64,000 nucleotides of DNA from Clostridia bacterium (GTDB lineage: Bacteria > Bacillota > Clostridia > Christensenellales > CAG-917): NCBI GenBank assembly GCA_900763875.1, contig CAAFLX010000037.1:1-64000 (forward strand), given 5' to 3'. Of this stretch, positions 51,487-60,870 are shown in pieces. The notes below the pieces were generated by a model. It was not told where the DNA came from and searched no databases. It was given only the letters and a program-made list of their open reading frames with translations. Position 1 is the first letter of the stretch. Each line of letters begins with the position of its first letter. The position numbers were made by a program, and so were the translations under genes.

Positions 51487-54400
51487 TTATTCCTTGTTCT
51501 CGTCGTACTTGTTGTGTTTTGCGTCGAGGGAAGGAGTTTCGACAAGAGATGCAGCCTTCTTGTCTTTCTTCTTTGCAACGGGTTTTCTGACCTTGCGCAC
51601 AACGTAGACAATCAACACGACGATGATGAGCACTGCAAGCACAATGGTCGGAATCATCCACCACAAAGCCTCGGTGTTGAAGGTCTTGTCGGGTTTCTTG
51701 TTTTCGCCGTTGTTGTCGTCGCCCTTGCCTTGCGTTTCGTCGGTGACTTGACGTTTGAGAACGGTGCTGCTTTCGGTGGCGTTGTCGTACTCGGTTTGCG
51801 TGACGGTCTTGACGGTTACGTCGTCGAACATAGCGTAGCCCGACGTGATGCCCGTGACCTTGGTTTCGCCGTTGACGGTTTCAGCCTCATACTTGCCGAG
51901 GGAGAGCTTGACGGTGACGTTGGTCACGTCGTTGTCCATAGTCTTGACGTAGAAGGTGTATTTTGTCCAGTCGTTGTTGCCCTTGATTGCGGTGAAAGTG
52001 AAGGGCTTGTCCGACTCGTTTGCAGAGCCGAGGAACAACTCGACGTTGACGCCGCTGATGTCGTCGTCGCCCTTTACGCCGTAGGTCTTTGCCCAGAGGC
52101 TGATTTCATAGTAGGACGCCTCTTTGAGGGTGATTGAGGAGCTTGTGTAGGTGTACGCACTCTTTTCGGTGTTGTTGATCACAAGCATTTGCTTTCCGCT
52201 GTGAGCTTGAAGCTGACTGACGGGAATCCAGTTGTTCTTTTTCAGCTCGACAACCTTTGCTTGTTTGAGGGCGGCGATGATTTCGTCGTCGGTTTTGCCC
52301 TCGTTCTTCTCGTCCTTTCTTGCGGCGGCAATTTCCTCATCGGTGGGTTTTGCAAGGTCGCTGTCAACGGTGTAGTCCGCGCCGAGAATGCGAGCGTAGT
52401 CTATTCCGTTCACGTTTTCGATTTCATAGAAGTTGCTGTCCGCATAGACGATGCCGCTCTTGGTTGATTTTGCGGAAGCTGTGCCACTCAAGCTGCCCGT
52501 CCAGCCGTTGGGAGTTGCCAAAGACTTTCTCGATTCCACGGTGGAGGAGAGGGAGTCAAAGCTGTCGGTGAGGAAGGAGAGGGTGCGATTGGTGTCGTTA
52601 TCCTTTGCCTCGTTGTTGAATCTTTCCTCGTCAATCTTGGTGTAGTGTACGTTGTCGAAGAACACTGCGCCGCTTGATTTTGCCGCGTCTTCGGACAAAT
52701 CTTGCGCACTGTACTTGGAGTCTTCACCCAGCCAGAGGTTGAGTTTGAGAGAAACGCTCGATTGACCGGTGCGGATATAGAAGGTGTACTTTGTCCAATC
52801 CGCGTCCTCCTTGGTGTCGGTGAAGTGACCGTTGCCAGAGTCAACCGATGACTCGCCCGTGAGGTAGATTGAGAACTTGGTGTTGCCAACCGTTCTTGCA
52901 TACACGGAGAGTGCGTAGAAGCTGTTTGCAGAGAGCGTCACGCTGTTGGAGGAGAATCCTGCCGCGTGAGATTTGGTGTTGTCGTTTGAGCCGATTGCAA
53001 GGATTTGAGGTTTGTTGCCCGGACGGTTGTTGAGATCGGTGCCTTCTGCATAGAGATCCTTGTAGAAGTTGTCAAACTTGCTTGCGTCGATGTTGGGGAA
53101 GGTCTTGTTGGTTTGATGTGTGTGTTTGAACTTGTTGCCGTCCTTTTCCAAGGAGATGACGCCTGCAACGAGGCTGGACTCGTTTGTGTTGGGCTTCAAA
53201 GTCTTGTCGCTGAACGTCCAGTTGGAGGGAGTTGCGGCAATGTCTTGGTCTTTGAGAGAGGTGTTCTCTTTGAGGTTCTCGTCCTTGGCGTCGTAGTCGT
53301 CGAAAGCACCGTTGGTGAAGGGGTAGGAGATTGACGAAGAAGCGAGGTTGGCGGTCTTGACGTAGTTGCCCGTGCTTGCGCCGTCATAGATGGTTTGGTT
53401 GATAAGCGCACCGTTGACGTTGGCAACGTACATAGAACCGCTTGCAAGAGTGCTTGACGCCCAGCGGTCGCCGCTGCCCAGAGCAAACTTCAAGGTGACG
53501 TCGATATCTTCTTTGTCACTGCCCTTGACGAACATCGTGAGTTCGCACCAATCGTTGAGATAGGGGTCGAAACCGTTTTCGTCGGAGTTGGTGTTGATTT
53601 GAGAGAACGTGGTCAAAACGCTGTCCTTGTCTGCCGATTCGCCTTTCTTGACGAGGGAAACGTATGCGCCGCTCGTAGACTTGACGTCTTCGGTCTTAAC
53701 CCACACCGAGAAACGATAGTATTGATCTTTCTTTATGGTGATTTTTTGTGTTTCGATTTCGTAACGGCTGTCACCGCTTGCTTTGATTTGGTATGCGCGA
53801 GCGTCTTCCAAAGCGTAGGGCATAGCGGGAGTTCCTTCTTGTCCGAGAGTGATTACGCCGTGGGAGATAAGTCCCTTGACAATCGGGTTTTTGGAATCGG
53901 TGAGGTCATAGTTTGACACCCAGCCGTTCGGAATGCCTGCGCCGAGTTGTTCGATACCCTCGGGGTAGTTTGAAGACGCGCCGACGGAAAGAATGTCTTT
54001 GAGAGTGTTTTCGGTTGAGAGGTCAACCACAAAGCCCTTGCGGTTTGCCTTGCCTGCCGCCGTCAAGTCGAGAGTTTGATTGTCGTTTTTGCCCTCGATG
54101 ACGTCGTCTGCGTTCGGGAGAGCGTCAATCTCTTTGAGATTGAGTTCGTCCATAAACAGCCAGCCGTTTGCAAAAGTGCCGTTTGCCTTGTAGGTGATTT
54201 GCTTTTTGTCGGAGCTCATATTGAGATATTCCACCGCAGTGTTGCTTGCAGTGCCTTCCGTGCCGAGCCAAACGGTCATATTGTAGTTGTAATCTTTGAA
54301 TTGGTTGCCCTTGATATAGAAGGTGTAGGTTGTCCAGCCGCTCGTTGTTTGACCGTTAACCGTGCCGTTGTCATAGCTTTCGCTGTCAATCTTGGTGCTG

Positions 54401-55782
54401 CCGATGAGAATGTCGTCGGAGGGGGAGGAGGAGATACCCTTGATGGTAATATCCTTGCCGTCGCTGCCCGAAAGCACCAAAGACGCGCCCGCGCCGTGTA
54501 CGCCGTAGGTGTAAACGTTGAGGGAGAGAGCATAGGTCTTGTTCTTCTCGATGGTGATTGCGCGCGAGGACTTGATGCCTTGTGCGGTCATCATTTGTTG
54601 AGAGAGCATAAAGACGTTGCTGCCCACCGTTCCTTGTGGCAAAGCCATGATTTCGTCGGAGATGTCAACGAGTTTGTCTGCCGGGACGTAGGAGTTTTTG
54701 GAGTCCGCCGAGCCTTTGCTCTTGACGTAGTACGTGCCGGAATAGTTTTTGAAGTTGTCCTTGAAATTCTTCACGTCGATGACGGCGTTGTAGCCCAAGG
54801 AAGAAGGAGCGGAGTCGTTCTTGCCGCTGTTGCCCGTCACGATAGACCAGCTGTTGGGAGTGCCCGAAGACGAGAGAGTTGTCGTGCCGAAATCAAAACG
54901 TCCGTTGGGAGTTTTGAGGGTTGCCGTTCTCGTTGTGAGGGCGGAGAGGTCGGAAGAAGTCTTCTCTTGCTCGACTGCGGCAACGTATTCGGAGTCGCCT
55001 TCGAGTTTGGTGAGGGAGAGGTTGTCAAACACGGCATAGCCCGTGGTGAGCCCCGTCGTATAAGAGGTGGAGTACTTGCCGAGCGCGAGCAATACGTTGA
55101 GCGTGGACGCAGACGAGGGTGAGCCTTCGATGTAGAAAGTGTAGGTTTTCCACTCGCCCTTTGTGTCGATTGCGTCAACTTCAGCGTAGGTGTTGGAGCT
55201 GAGGTAGATGCGCGCACCGGGGGTATCGTTTTTGTTTTTGCCCTTGATGTTGTGGGTCAAAACGTCAACGGTGAGCTTGTAGTAGCCGCCCTTTGCAATG
55301 GTGAAAGAGGAGGACGTATAACCGTAAGCCGTCGGGCCGTTGATTTTTTTGCCGTCCTTTTCGGATTCCTCGGGCATATAGACCATAAGAGCGTTTTTGA
55401 TCTTGTCGTCGTCGCCGTATCTGCCGCCTGCAATGAGCTTGTTGTAAAGGACGTCGTCCTTGTCGTTCCAAGTGCTCTTGTTGGCGTCGTAATCGTCCTT
55501 TTTGAGGCTGATTGCGCCCGAGATGACGTCATCTCTGTAGTCGCCCGACGAAAAACTCTTGCTGCCCGTCCAGGAAGTGATGGAGCGAGGGTAGGTCTTT
55601 GAGGCGGTGTCGATAACCTTGAAGTCGCCGTTGGAAATGAGAAGACCTTTGGTGGCTTCGATGGTTTGAGTCTTGTCCGATGTCTTGTCGTCGTCCTTGT
55701 TGCAAGCAACGAGCATTGCCGAAGAGAGCACGACGAGCGCGATCATCAATAGTGCTAATACTGCAAATTTCTTTTTGTTCAT
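51487..55782 (-). CDS. giant lipoprotein with repeated CBM-like domains and C-terminal anchor
   Basis: This 1431-residue protein has a signal peptide with lipobox LVAC (Cys27). Six or so repeats of about 200 residues follow, each with a galactose-binding-like jelly roll. Recurring marks are Y(Y/F)xLSVxxxT, GxWTxYTFYI(K/E)G and SGYAxFDxVxxxxI(T/D). A membrane helix (about 1366-1388) and a basic/acidic tail close the protein. The repeats resemble CBM4/9-type carbohydrate-binding modules; no catalytic domain is visible. It is probably a glycan-binding surface protein. The ribosome binding site is weak (AGG). Confidence 0.83.
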   Translation of the reverse strand: MNKKKFAVLALLMIALVVLSSAMLVACNKDDDKTSDKTQTIEATKGLLISNGDFKVIDTASKTYPRSITSWTGSKSFSSGDYRDDVISGAISLKKDDYDANKSTWNDKDDVLYNKLIAGGRYGDDDKIKNALMVYMPEESEKDGKKINGPTAYGYTSSSFTIAKGGYYKLTVDVLTHNIKGKNKNDTPGARIYLSSNTYAEVDAIDTKGEWKTYTFYIEGSPSSASTLNVLLALGKYSTSYTTGLTTGYAVFDNLSLTKLEGDSEYVAAVEQEKTSSDLSALTTRTATLKTPNGRFDFGTTTLSSSGTPNSWSIVTGNSGKNDSAPSSLGYNAVIDVKNFKDNFKNYSGTYYVKSKGSADSKNSYVPADKLVDISDEIMALPQGTVGSNVFMLSQQMMTAQGIKSSRAITIEKNKTYALSLNVYTYGVHGAGASLVLSGSDGKDITIKGISSSPSDDILIGSTKIDSESYDNGTVNGQTTSGWTTYTFYIKGNQFKDYNYNMTVWLGTEGTASNTAVEYLNMSSDKKQITYKANGTFANGWLFMDELNLKEIDALPNADDVIEGKNDNQTLDLTAAGKANRKGFVVDLSTENTLKDILSVGASSNYPEGIEQLGAGIPNGWVSNYDLTDSKNPIVKGLISHGVITLGQEGTPAMPYALEDARAYQIKASGDSRYEIETQKITIKKDQYYRFSVWVKTEDVKSTSGAYVSLVKKGESADKDSVLTTFSQINTNSDENGFDPYLNDWCELTMFVKGSDKEDIDVTLKFALGSGDRWASSTLASGSMYVANVNGALINQTIYDGASTGNYVKTANLASSSISYPFTNGAFDDYDAKDENLKENTSLKDQDIAATPSNWTFSDKTLKPNTNESSLVAGVISLEKDGNKFKHTHQTNKTFPNIDASKFDNFYKDLYAEGTDLNNRPGNKPQILAIGSNDNTKSHAAGFSSNSVTLSANSFYALSVYARTVGNTKFSIYLTGESSVDSGNGHFTDTKEDADWTKYTFYIRTGQSSVSLKLNLWLGEDSKYSAQDLSEDAAKSSGAVFFDNVHYTKIDEERFNNEAKDNDTNRTLSFLTDSFDSLSSTVESRKSLATPNGWTGSLSGTASAKSTKSGIVYADSNFYEIENVNGIDYARILGADYTVDSDLAKPTDEEIAAARKDEKNEGKTDDEIIAALKQAKVVELKKNNWIPVSQLQAHSGKQMLVINNTEKSAYTYTSSSITLKEASYYEISLWAKTYGVKGDDDISGVNVELFLGSANESDKPFTFTAIKGNNDWTKYTFYVKTMDNDVTNVTVKLSLGKYEAETVNGETKVTGITSGYAMFDDVTVKTVTQTEYDNATESSTVLKRQVTDETQGKGDDNNGENKKPDKTFNTEALWWMIPTIVLAVLIIVVLIVYVVRKVRKPVAKKKDKKAASLVETPSLDAKHNKYDENKE

Positions 55783-55850
55783 ACCAAACCTATAAGAGAT
55801 TTATTTTTGCTGGGACTTGCGTCCTTTTGTTGTTTGAAATACACATCGCA

Positions 55851-55879
55851 CGCATATATACACGCGAAATATAAGTCAA
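55851..55879 (-). promoter_or_regulatory. candidate promoter of the giant lipoprotein gene
   Basis: On the minus strand it reads TTGACT, 17 bases, TATGCG, or TATATG at a spacing of 15. The -35 is good and the -10 weak. It gives a leader of about 65 bases. Confidence 0.4.
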
Positions 55880-55925
55880 TATGCTTTATTATCCTAATAC
55901 AAAAACAATAATTTGGCAATCGAAA

Positions 55926-55954
55926 TTCATATTTTCGCGCAAATTAATTAAACT
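55926..55954 (+). promoter_or_regulatory. candidate promoter giving leaderless TSUP mRNA
   Basis: TTCATA, 17 bases, TAAACT, then 6 bases to ATG 55961. Both boxes match 4 of 6. Confidence 0.4.
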
Positions 55955-55960
55955 AAATCT

Positions 55961-56395
55961 ATGCAAAATTCGACCTACCAAAGCGCGCCCGCGGCGCAAA
56001 ACTTTTTTAAGTATGACCTAAAAAGCAAAAACGTATCCGCAAAGCGCAAACTTCTTGCTTGCGTGTTTTCGATATTCATAGGCGTTGCCAACGGACTTTT
56101 CGGAGCGGGTGGCGGTATGCTCGCCGTGCCCTGCCTCACCTATGTTTTAGGGCTTGAAGAAAAGAGGGCGCACGCAACCGCAATCGCCGTAATTTTGCCT
56201 CTTTGCCTTGTGGGAACGATTGTGTATGCGTTGAGCGGCACTTCTCAACAAGAGGTGATTTTGCCCGTTGCAATAGGGGTTACGCTTGGCGGAATTTTGG
56301 GAGCGACGCTGTTGAAAAAGATGTCGAACGACGCATTGTCTTTTCTCTTTTACGCGCTTATGACGTTTGCAGGCTTCAAAATGATTTTTGACTAA
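55961..56395 (+). CDS. TSUP (TauE/SafE) half-transporter, first subunit
   Basis: This 144-residue protein has one TauE/SafE repeat. After a polar N-terminus of 30 residues come four hydrophobic helices with GVANGLFGAGGGMLAVPCLTY, the first-helix signature of the family, and RAHATAIAVILPLC. Full-length TSUP proteins have two such repeats (about 250 residues). The gene 63 bases downstream supplies another half. The pair probably forms a heterodimer that exports a sulfur compound or organic anion. Confidence 0.85.
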   Translation: MQNSTYQSAPAAQNFFKYDLKSKNVSAKRKLLACVFSIFIGVANGLFGAGGGMLAVPCLTYVLGLEEKRAHATAIAVILPLCLVGTIVYALSGTSQQEVILPVAIGVTLGGILGATLLKKMSNDALSFLFYALMTFAGFKMIFD

Positions 56396-56458
56396 AACGG
56401 CAGTTTATATGTGCGTTTCAAGCGATAAAGCGTCGTTTTTGTAAAATATGAGGTGAAT

Positions 56459-56836
56459 ATGCAGTTTCTATTTTTTGTGTTGGCAGGGCTTTTGGGCGGT
56501 GTGCTTGCAGGTATGGGAATGGGTGGCGGAACACTCACTTTGCCTTTGCTTGTCGTGCTGATGGGCGTTGAGCAAAAGAGTGCGCAATTTGCAAATCTAA
56601 TCGCCTTTTTGCCATCGGGTGGCATTGCCCTTGCCTTGCACGCAAAAAACGGGTTGATTGCCAAAAACAACTTGGTGTTTATGCTCGTTCCGTCCTTGAT
56701 TGCTTGTGTTGTCTGCTCGATTTTCGTTGCAAAGATTGACGGCGAGTTGCTAAAAAAATTGTTTGGCGGTTTTTTGGTGTCGATTGCGGTTTGCTCCTTT
56801 TTTGCCAAAATCAAACAAGCGGCAAAGAGCGGATAA
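56459..56836 (+). CDS. TSUP (TauE/SafE) half-transporter, second subunit
   Basis: This 125-residue protein has four hydrophobic helices with GLLGGVLAGMGMGGGTLTLP, the same signature as in the upstream gene, and QFANLIAFLPSGG. Size and features are of one half of a TSUP protein. Start ATG 56459 follows GAGGTG; the GTG at 56453 lies inside that site. It is probably co-transcribed with the upstream half. Confidence 0.85.
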   Translation: MQFLFFVLAGLLGGVLAGMGMGGGTLTLPLLVVLMGVEQKSAQFANLIAFLPSGGIALALHAKNGLIAKNNLVFMLVPSLIACVVCSIFVAKIDGELLKKLFGGFLVSIAVCSFFAKIKQAAKSG

Positions 56837-56924
56837 AATTCGACTTGGTTCACTTTGAGAGCATCGCGTGAAACCAAACTTCGATTTAGTTGCGGAAAAA
56901 TCATAAAAAAATCAAAAAAGGGGT

Positions 56925-56954
56925 ATTTACATTGTATGTTTTCTAATGTATAAT
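56925..56954 (+). promoter_or_regulatory. rnf operon promoter
   Basis: TTTACA, 18 bases, TATAAT, about 40 bases before the rnfC start. Confidence 0.7.
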
Positions 56955-56994
56955 TATTTCAAAGTTATAAGTTAGAAGAAAAGGATTTTTCGGT

Positions 56995-58299
56995 ATGACG
57001 ATTCCGTTTAGGACTTTTCGCCGAGGCATTCATCCGCCGGCGAACAAGTTTACAAAAGACGCACCTCTTGAGCAGTTCCCAACGCCTGAGAGGGTTTTCA
57101 TTTCTCTGTCGCAGCACATCGGCGCGCCTGCAAAGGCGGTTGTTTCGGTCGGCGACCACGTTGACGAAGGGCAGCTCATCGGCGAGGCGAACGGCTTTGT
57201 TTCGGCAAACGTTTTTTCGTCGGTGTCGGGGGTTGTGAAAAGCATATGCACTTTGCCCACCGCAAACGGCGGCGAGGCGACGCACGTCGAGATTGAAAAC
57301 GATTATCTTTATACCAAACGCACGCTTCCACCCCTCAAAAACCCCACCAAAGACGAGATTATCAAGCGCGTCAAGGACGCCGGCATAGTGGGTATGGGCG
57401 GCGCGACTTTTCCCACGCATATCAAACTTATGCCCAAGGACAAGGTGGACACGCTCATCATCAACGGCGCGGAGTGCGAGCCTTATATCACTTGCGACTA
57501 CCGTCTGTTTTTGGAAGAGGCGGACACCATTCTCAAAGGCATAGATTTGCTGCTCACCGCGCTCGATGTCAAGCACGCCTACGTCGGCATAGAGGCAAAC
57601 AAGCCGCTTGCAATCAAGCATCTTGTGGACGTTGCGCCCAAGTACGTTGACGTGATGCGCCTCAAAGCCAAATATCCGCAAGGCGCGGAAAAACAGCTCA
57701 TTTACGCAACGACGCACCGCGTCGTCCCCACGGGCGAGTTGCCTGCAAAAGTCGGTTGCGTGGTGTGCAACGCGCTCACGGTCTACGCCATTGCAAAAGC
57801 GGTGTACGAGGGCGAGCCTTGCTACAAGCGCACAATGACGGTGACGGGCGGCGGCGTGAACAGAACGGGCAATTTTTGGGTGCGCAACGGCGTGCAATAT
57901 CAATATATATACGACGTGTGCAGAGGCAACAAGAGCGAGGAGTTGACAAGAAAGGTTGTCAGCGGCGGGCCTATGATGGGTTTTGCGCAGTCATCTTTGT
58001 TGCCTGCTTGCACAAAAGGTTCGTCGTGCATATTGTTTTTGACGGACAAGGAGTTCAACACCGACCCGACCACGCCGTGCATAAGTTGCGGCAAGTGTAT
58101 CATCAACTGTCCGATGTCCCTCGTGCCCAGAGAACTTGAAAAGGCGGTTGAAAAGGACGATTTTTCGGCGGCGAACAAACTCGGAGTGCTCAACTGCATA
58201 GAGTGCGGCGCGTGCTCCTATTCTTGCCCTGCAAAGCGGCCTCTCGTGCAAGCGATGCGTCTTGCCAAAAAAGAAATAAAAGCAAGGGGGATAAAGTAA
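56995..58299 (+). CDS. rnfC: Rnf complex subunit C
   Basis: This 434-residue protein is the NADH-binding peripheral subunit of the ferredoxin:NAD oxidoreductase. It begins FRRGIHPPANK, has the glycine-rich NADH/FMN site VGMGGATFPTHIK (about 130) and NGAECEPYITCDYR. The two [4Fe-4S] motifs are CISCGKCIINCP and CIECGACSYSCP. First gene of rnfCDGEAB; a TATAAT promoter lies upstream. Confidence 0.97.
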   Translation: MTIPFRTFRRGIHPPANKFTKDAPLEQFPTPERVFISLSQHIGAPAKAVVSVGDHVDEGQLIGEANGFVSANVFSSVSGVVKSICTLPTANGGEATHVEIENDYLYTKRTLPPLKNPTKDEIIKRVKDAGIVGMGGATFPTHIKLMPKDKVDTLIINGAECEPYITCDYRLFLEEADTILKGIDLLLTALDVKHAYVGIEANKPLAIKHLVDVAPKYVDVMRLKAKYPQGAEKQLIYATTHRVVPTGELPAKVGCVVCNALTVYAIAKAVYEGEPCYKRTMTVTGGGVNRTGNFWVRNGVQYQYIYDVCRGNKSEELTRKVVSGGPMMGFAQSSLLPACTKGSSCILFLTDKEFNTDPTTPCISCGKCIINCPMSLVPRELEKAVEKDDFSAANKLGVLNCIECGACSYSCPAKRPLVQAMRLAKKEIKARGIK

Positions 58300-58300
58300 T

Positions 58301-59377
58301 ATGCCACAATACGTTGTATCTTCATCCCCTCATATATCAACCACGTTCACCACACGCAAGATGATGCTTGACGTCATCATCGCGCTCATACCTGCCACAA
58401 TCGCAAGCGTCTTGCTCTATGGATTCTATCCGCTTTGTATGATGATATTGTGCGTTGGCACTTGTGTGTTTTCAGAGTGGCTTTTCAACGTAATCACAAA
58501 GCGTTTCCAAAGCGTAGGGGACTTGTCGGCGATTGTCACGGGCATGATACTTGCCCTCAATCTTCCTCCCGTCGTGCCGTTTTACGTGCCGATTGTGGGC
58601 GGATTCTTTGCAATCGTCATCGTCAAAATGCTCTTTGGCGGCATCGGCAAAAACTTTGCAAACCCTGCAATCACCGCGCGCATATTCCTGCTCCTTTGCT
58701 GGACGGGGGTTATGACGAGCTTTGTTTCGCCAATCACCCTCGACAAGGGCGCAAATCTGTTTTTGTTCTTCGACCGCGCGGTTGACGTGGATATAAGCGC
58801 AATCACGAGCGCGACTCCGCTTGCAGGCTTGAAAGGCTCGATTGCGGCAGGCACAAACCCTGCGGCAGGGCTGAATGCGCTCGATATGTTCATTGGCAGA
58901 ATAGGGGGCAGCGCGGGCGAGGTCAGCACCCTTGCAATTCTCATAGGCGGAATATACTTGCTTGTGCGCAGAGTGATAGACTGGCGTATTCCTGCGCTCT
59001 ATCTCGGCTCGGTGGTGGTGTTCACGGCAATCTTTTTTGCCGACACCGGCTATGTCGGAGAGTATATCTGGACGTATCTGCTTGGCGGCGGTCTTATGTT
59101 CGGCGCGTTCTTTATGGCAACCGACTACGCAACCTCGCCAAAATCTTGCCTTGCCGTTGTGATATACGGCGTTGGACTCGGATTCTTGACGGTGCTGTTT
59201 AGGAAGTTCGGCACAATGAACGAGGGTGTATCTTTTGCGATATTGCTTATGAACGTTCTCACGCCATTGCTCGACAAGATTATGCCCAGAGTGTTCGGCG
59301 CGCCCAAGAAATTCAACGTTGCAAAACTTGTAAAGCGCAAAAGCAAGGAAGTTGCACAAGGAGGCGAAAATGACTGA
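58301..59377 (+). CDS. rnfD: Rnf complex subunit D
   Basis: This 358-residue integral membrane subunit has about nine helices and binds FMN covalently. The attachment site is TSATPL, with Thr172 as acceptor. Other marks are HISTTFTTRKMM at the N-terminus and FFMATDYATSPKS near the end. The start codon is two bases after the rnfC stop (TAATATG). The reverse overlap with rnfG is 8 bases. Confidence 0.96.
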   Translation: MPQYVVSSSPHISTTFTTRKMMLDVIIALIPATIASVLLYGFYPLCMMILCVGTCVFSEWLFNVITKRFQSVGDLSAIVTGMILALNLPPVVPFYVPIVGGFFAIVIVKMLFGGIGKNFANPAITARIFLLLCWTGVMTSFVSPITLDKGANLFLFFDRAVDVDISAITSATPLAGLKGSIAAGTNPAAGLNALDMFIGRIGGSAGEVSTLAILIGGIYLLVRRVIDWRIPALYLGSVVVFTAIFFADTGYVGEYIWTYLLGGGLMFGAFFMATDYATSPKSCLAVVIYGVGLGFLTVLFRKFGTMNEGVSFAILLMNVLTPLLDKIMPRVFGAPKKFNVAKLVKRKSKEVAQGGEND

Positions 59378-60149
59378 CGACAAGTTGAACAAAGCCTCGA
59401 TTCCGACCGAGGAATCAGCCGTAACTTTGACAGAGGAAAACGGCGCAACATTGCAAGAGTGCGCAACTGACAACAAACAAAACGGCGACAATGATATTGA
59501 AGTGACAAAAAACGACGAAAAAAACAATAAAACGACAAAAAGTAAAAAAGACGATGCAAACAAGCCCAAACGAAAACTCGGCGACGTTGCAAAATGCACC
59601 ATAGTTTTGTCGGTGATTGCGCTTGTGGCAGGGTTGTTGCTCGGCATTGTCAACTGGGTGACGTACGTTGATCCCGACGGCGTTATATCCGACAAATGCA
59701 CGTCGTATTTTGCAAGCGCAACCGCTGAAAAGAACGATAAACTCGCCTCATACGACTATGACAAAAACAACTACGTCAAATCTTGTTTCGTGGCAAAAAA
59801 CGGCGAGGAAGTCGTGGGATATTGCTACTATTCGGTGGGCGGCGGCGCAAAGGACGGCTCGATTGAACTTTTGGTGTTCATCGGCAGCGACGGCGTGATA
59901 AAAGAGATTTCCGTCTACGAGCAGGGCGAAACGGCAGGCTACTTTGACAAGGTGGAAAAAGCCAACAAGTCAAAATATGTCGGCTTGAACGCAAAGACGC
60001 TCAAACGCCTCGAACTCGTCAAAAACAAAACCGAACTCAAAGACGGCGAAATAAGCGCGGTAAGCTCTGCAACGTACACCTCAACCGGCTATCACAACGC
60101 CATTGCGGCGGCGGTGTACGCATATAGAACCTATATCGAGGAGGCGTGA
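59370..60149 (+). CDS. rnfG: Rnf complex subunit G
   Basis: This 259-residue protein has one membrane helix (about 72-94) and an extracytoplasmic FMN-binding domain. The first 70 residues are a charged, low-complexity extension. The flavin-attachment motif reads SSATYTS, with Thr235 as acceptor; the usual motif is SGAT. GAGGCG precedes the ATG at 59370; an in-frame ATG at 59352 is possible. Confidence 0.93.
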   Translation: MTDDKLNKASIPTEESAVTLTEENGATLQECATDNKQNGDNDIEVTKNDEKNNKTTKSKKDDANKPKRKLGDVAKCTIVLSVIALVAGLLLGIVNWVTYVDPDGVISDKCTSYFASATAEKNDKLASYDYDKNNYVKSCFVAKNGEEVVGYCYYSVGGGAKDGSIELLVFIGSDGVIKEISVYEQGETAGYFDKVEKANKSKYVGLNAKTLKRLELVKNKTELKDGEISAVSSATYTSTGYHNAIAAAVYAYRTYIEEA

Positions 60150-60150
60150 T

Positions 60151-60870
60151 ATGAATAAACAAAATTCAAAACTTCAAATTTTGTCCAACGGCATATTCGC
60201 GCAAAACCCGACGTTCAGGCTTGTGTTGGGTATGTGTCCAACGCTTGCAATCACCACGAGCGCGTTCAACGGCTTGGGTATGGGGCTTGCGGCAACGCTC
60301 ATTTTGATATGCTCCAACGCATTGGTGTCGCTTCTTCGCAAAGTCATACCCGACAAAGTGCGTATCCCTGCCTACGTGCTTATCATCGCAACGTTTGTCA
60401 CCTTGCTTGAAATGTTGCTCAAAAAGTTTATTCCGACGCTATACAGCGCGCTGGGCATCTACCTGCCGCTCATTGTCGTCAACTGCATCATATTGGCGCG
60501 CGCAGAGGCTTTTGCAAGCTCCAACAAAGTTGGCGACAGCATTTTGGACGGCATGGGTATGGGGCTTGGATTCACCCTTGCGCTCACTTGCCTCGGCTTT
60601 GTCAGAGAGCTTTTGGGCAGCGGCACGATATTTGCAGGCACGCTCGGCTCGCTCTCGTTCGGCATATCGCTCGGCGCGGCGCAAAAATATTCGCTTGCAT
60701 TCTTCGTCCTTCCTGCCGGCGGATTCCTTACGCTGGGGCTTGCAATGGCTCTTGTAAATTGGATTGGCGACAAGCAGGCGCAAAAGAAACAGGCAGAGGC
60801 TGAAAAAGCCGCTCAAAATATCGACAAAGCCAAGTCTTTGCTCGAACAAAATACGGGGGAGGCTGAATGA
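60151..60870 (+). CDS. rnfE: Rnf complex subunit E
   Basis: This 239-residue membrane subunit has six helices. It carries the paired motif NPTFRLVLGMCPTLAITTSA, with the cysteine that helps bind an intramembrane Fe-S cluster with RnfA, and YSALGIYLPLIVVNCIILARAE. The C-terminal 30 residues are a charged helix. One base separates it from rnfG; four bases overlap with rnfA. Confidence 0.96.
   Translation: MNKQNSKLQILSNGIFAQNPTFRLVLGMCPTLAITTSAFNGLGMGLAATLILICSNALVSLLRKVIPDKVRIPAYVLIIATFVTLLEMLLKKFIPTLYSALGIYLPLIVVNCIILARAEAFASSNKVGDSILDGMGMGLGFTLALTCLGFVRELLGSGTIFAGTLGSLSFGISLGAAQKYSLAFFVLPAGGFLTLGLAMALVNWIGDKQAQKKQAEAEKAAQNIDKAKSLLEQNTGEAE

Noticed and set aside
54076..55122. 348-codon + strand ORF opposite the giant lipoprotein
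   Set aside because: It is a shadow of the repeat-rich sense frame; no start signal or recognisable fold.
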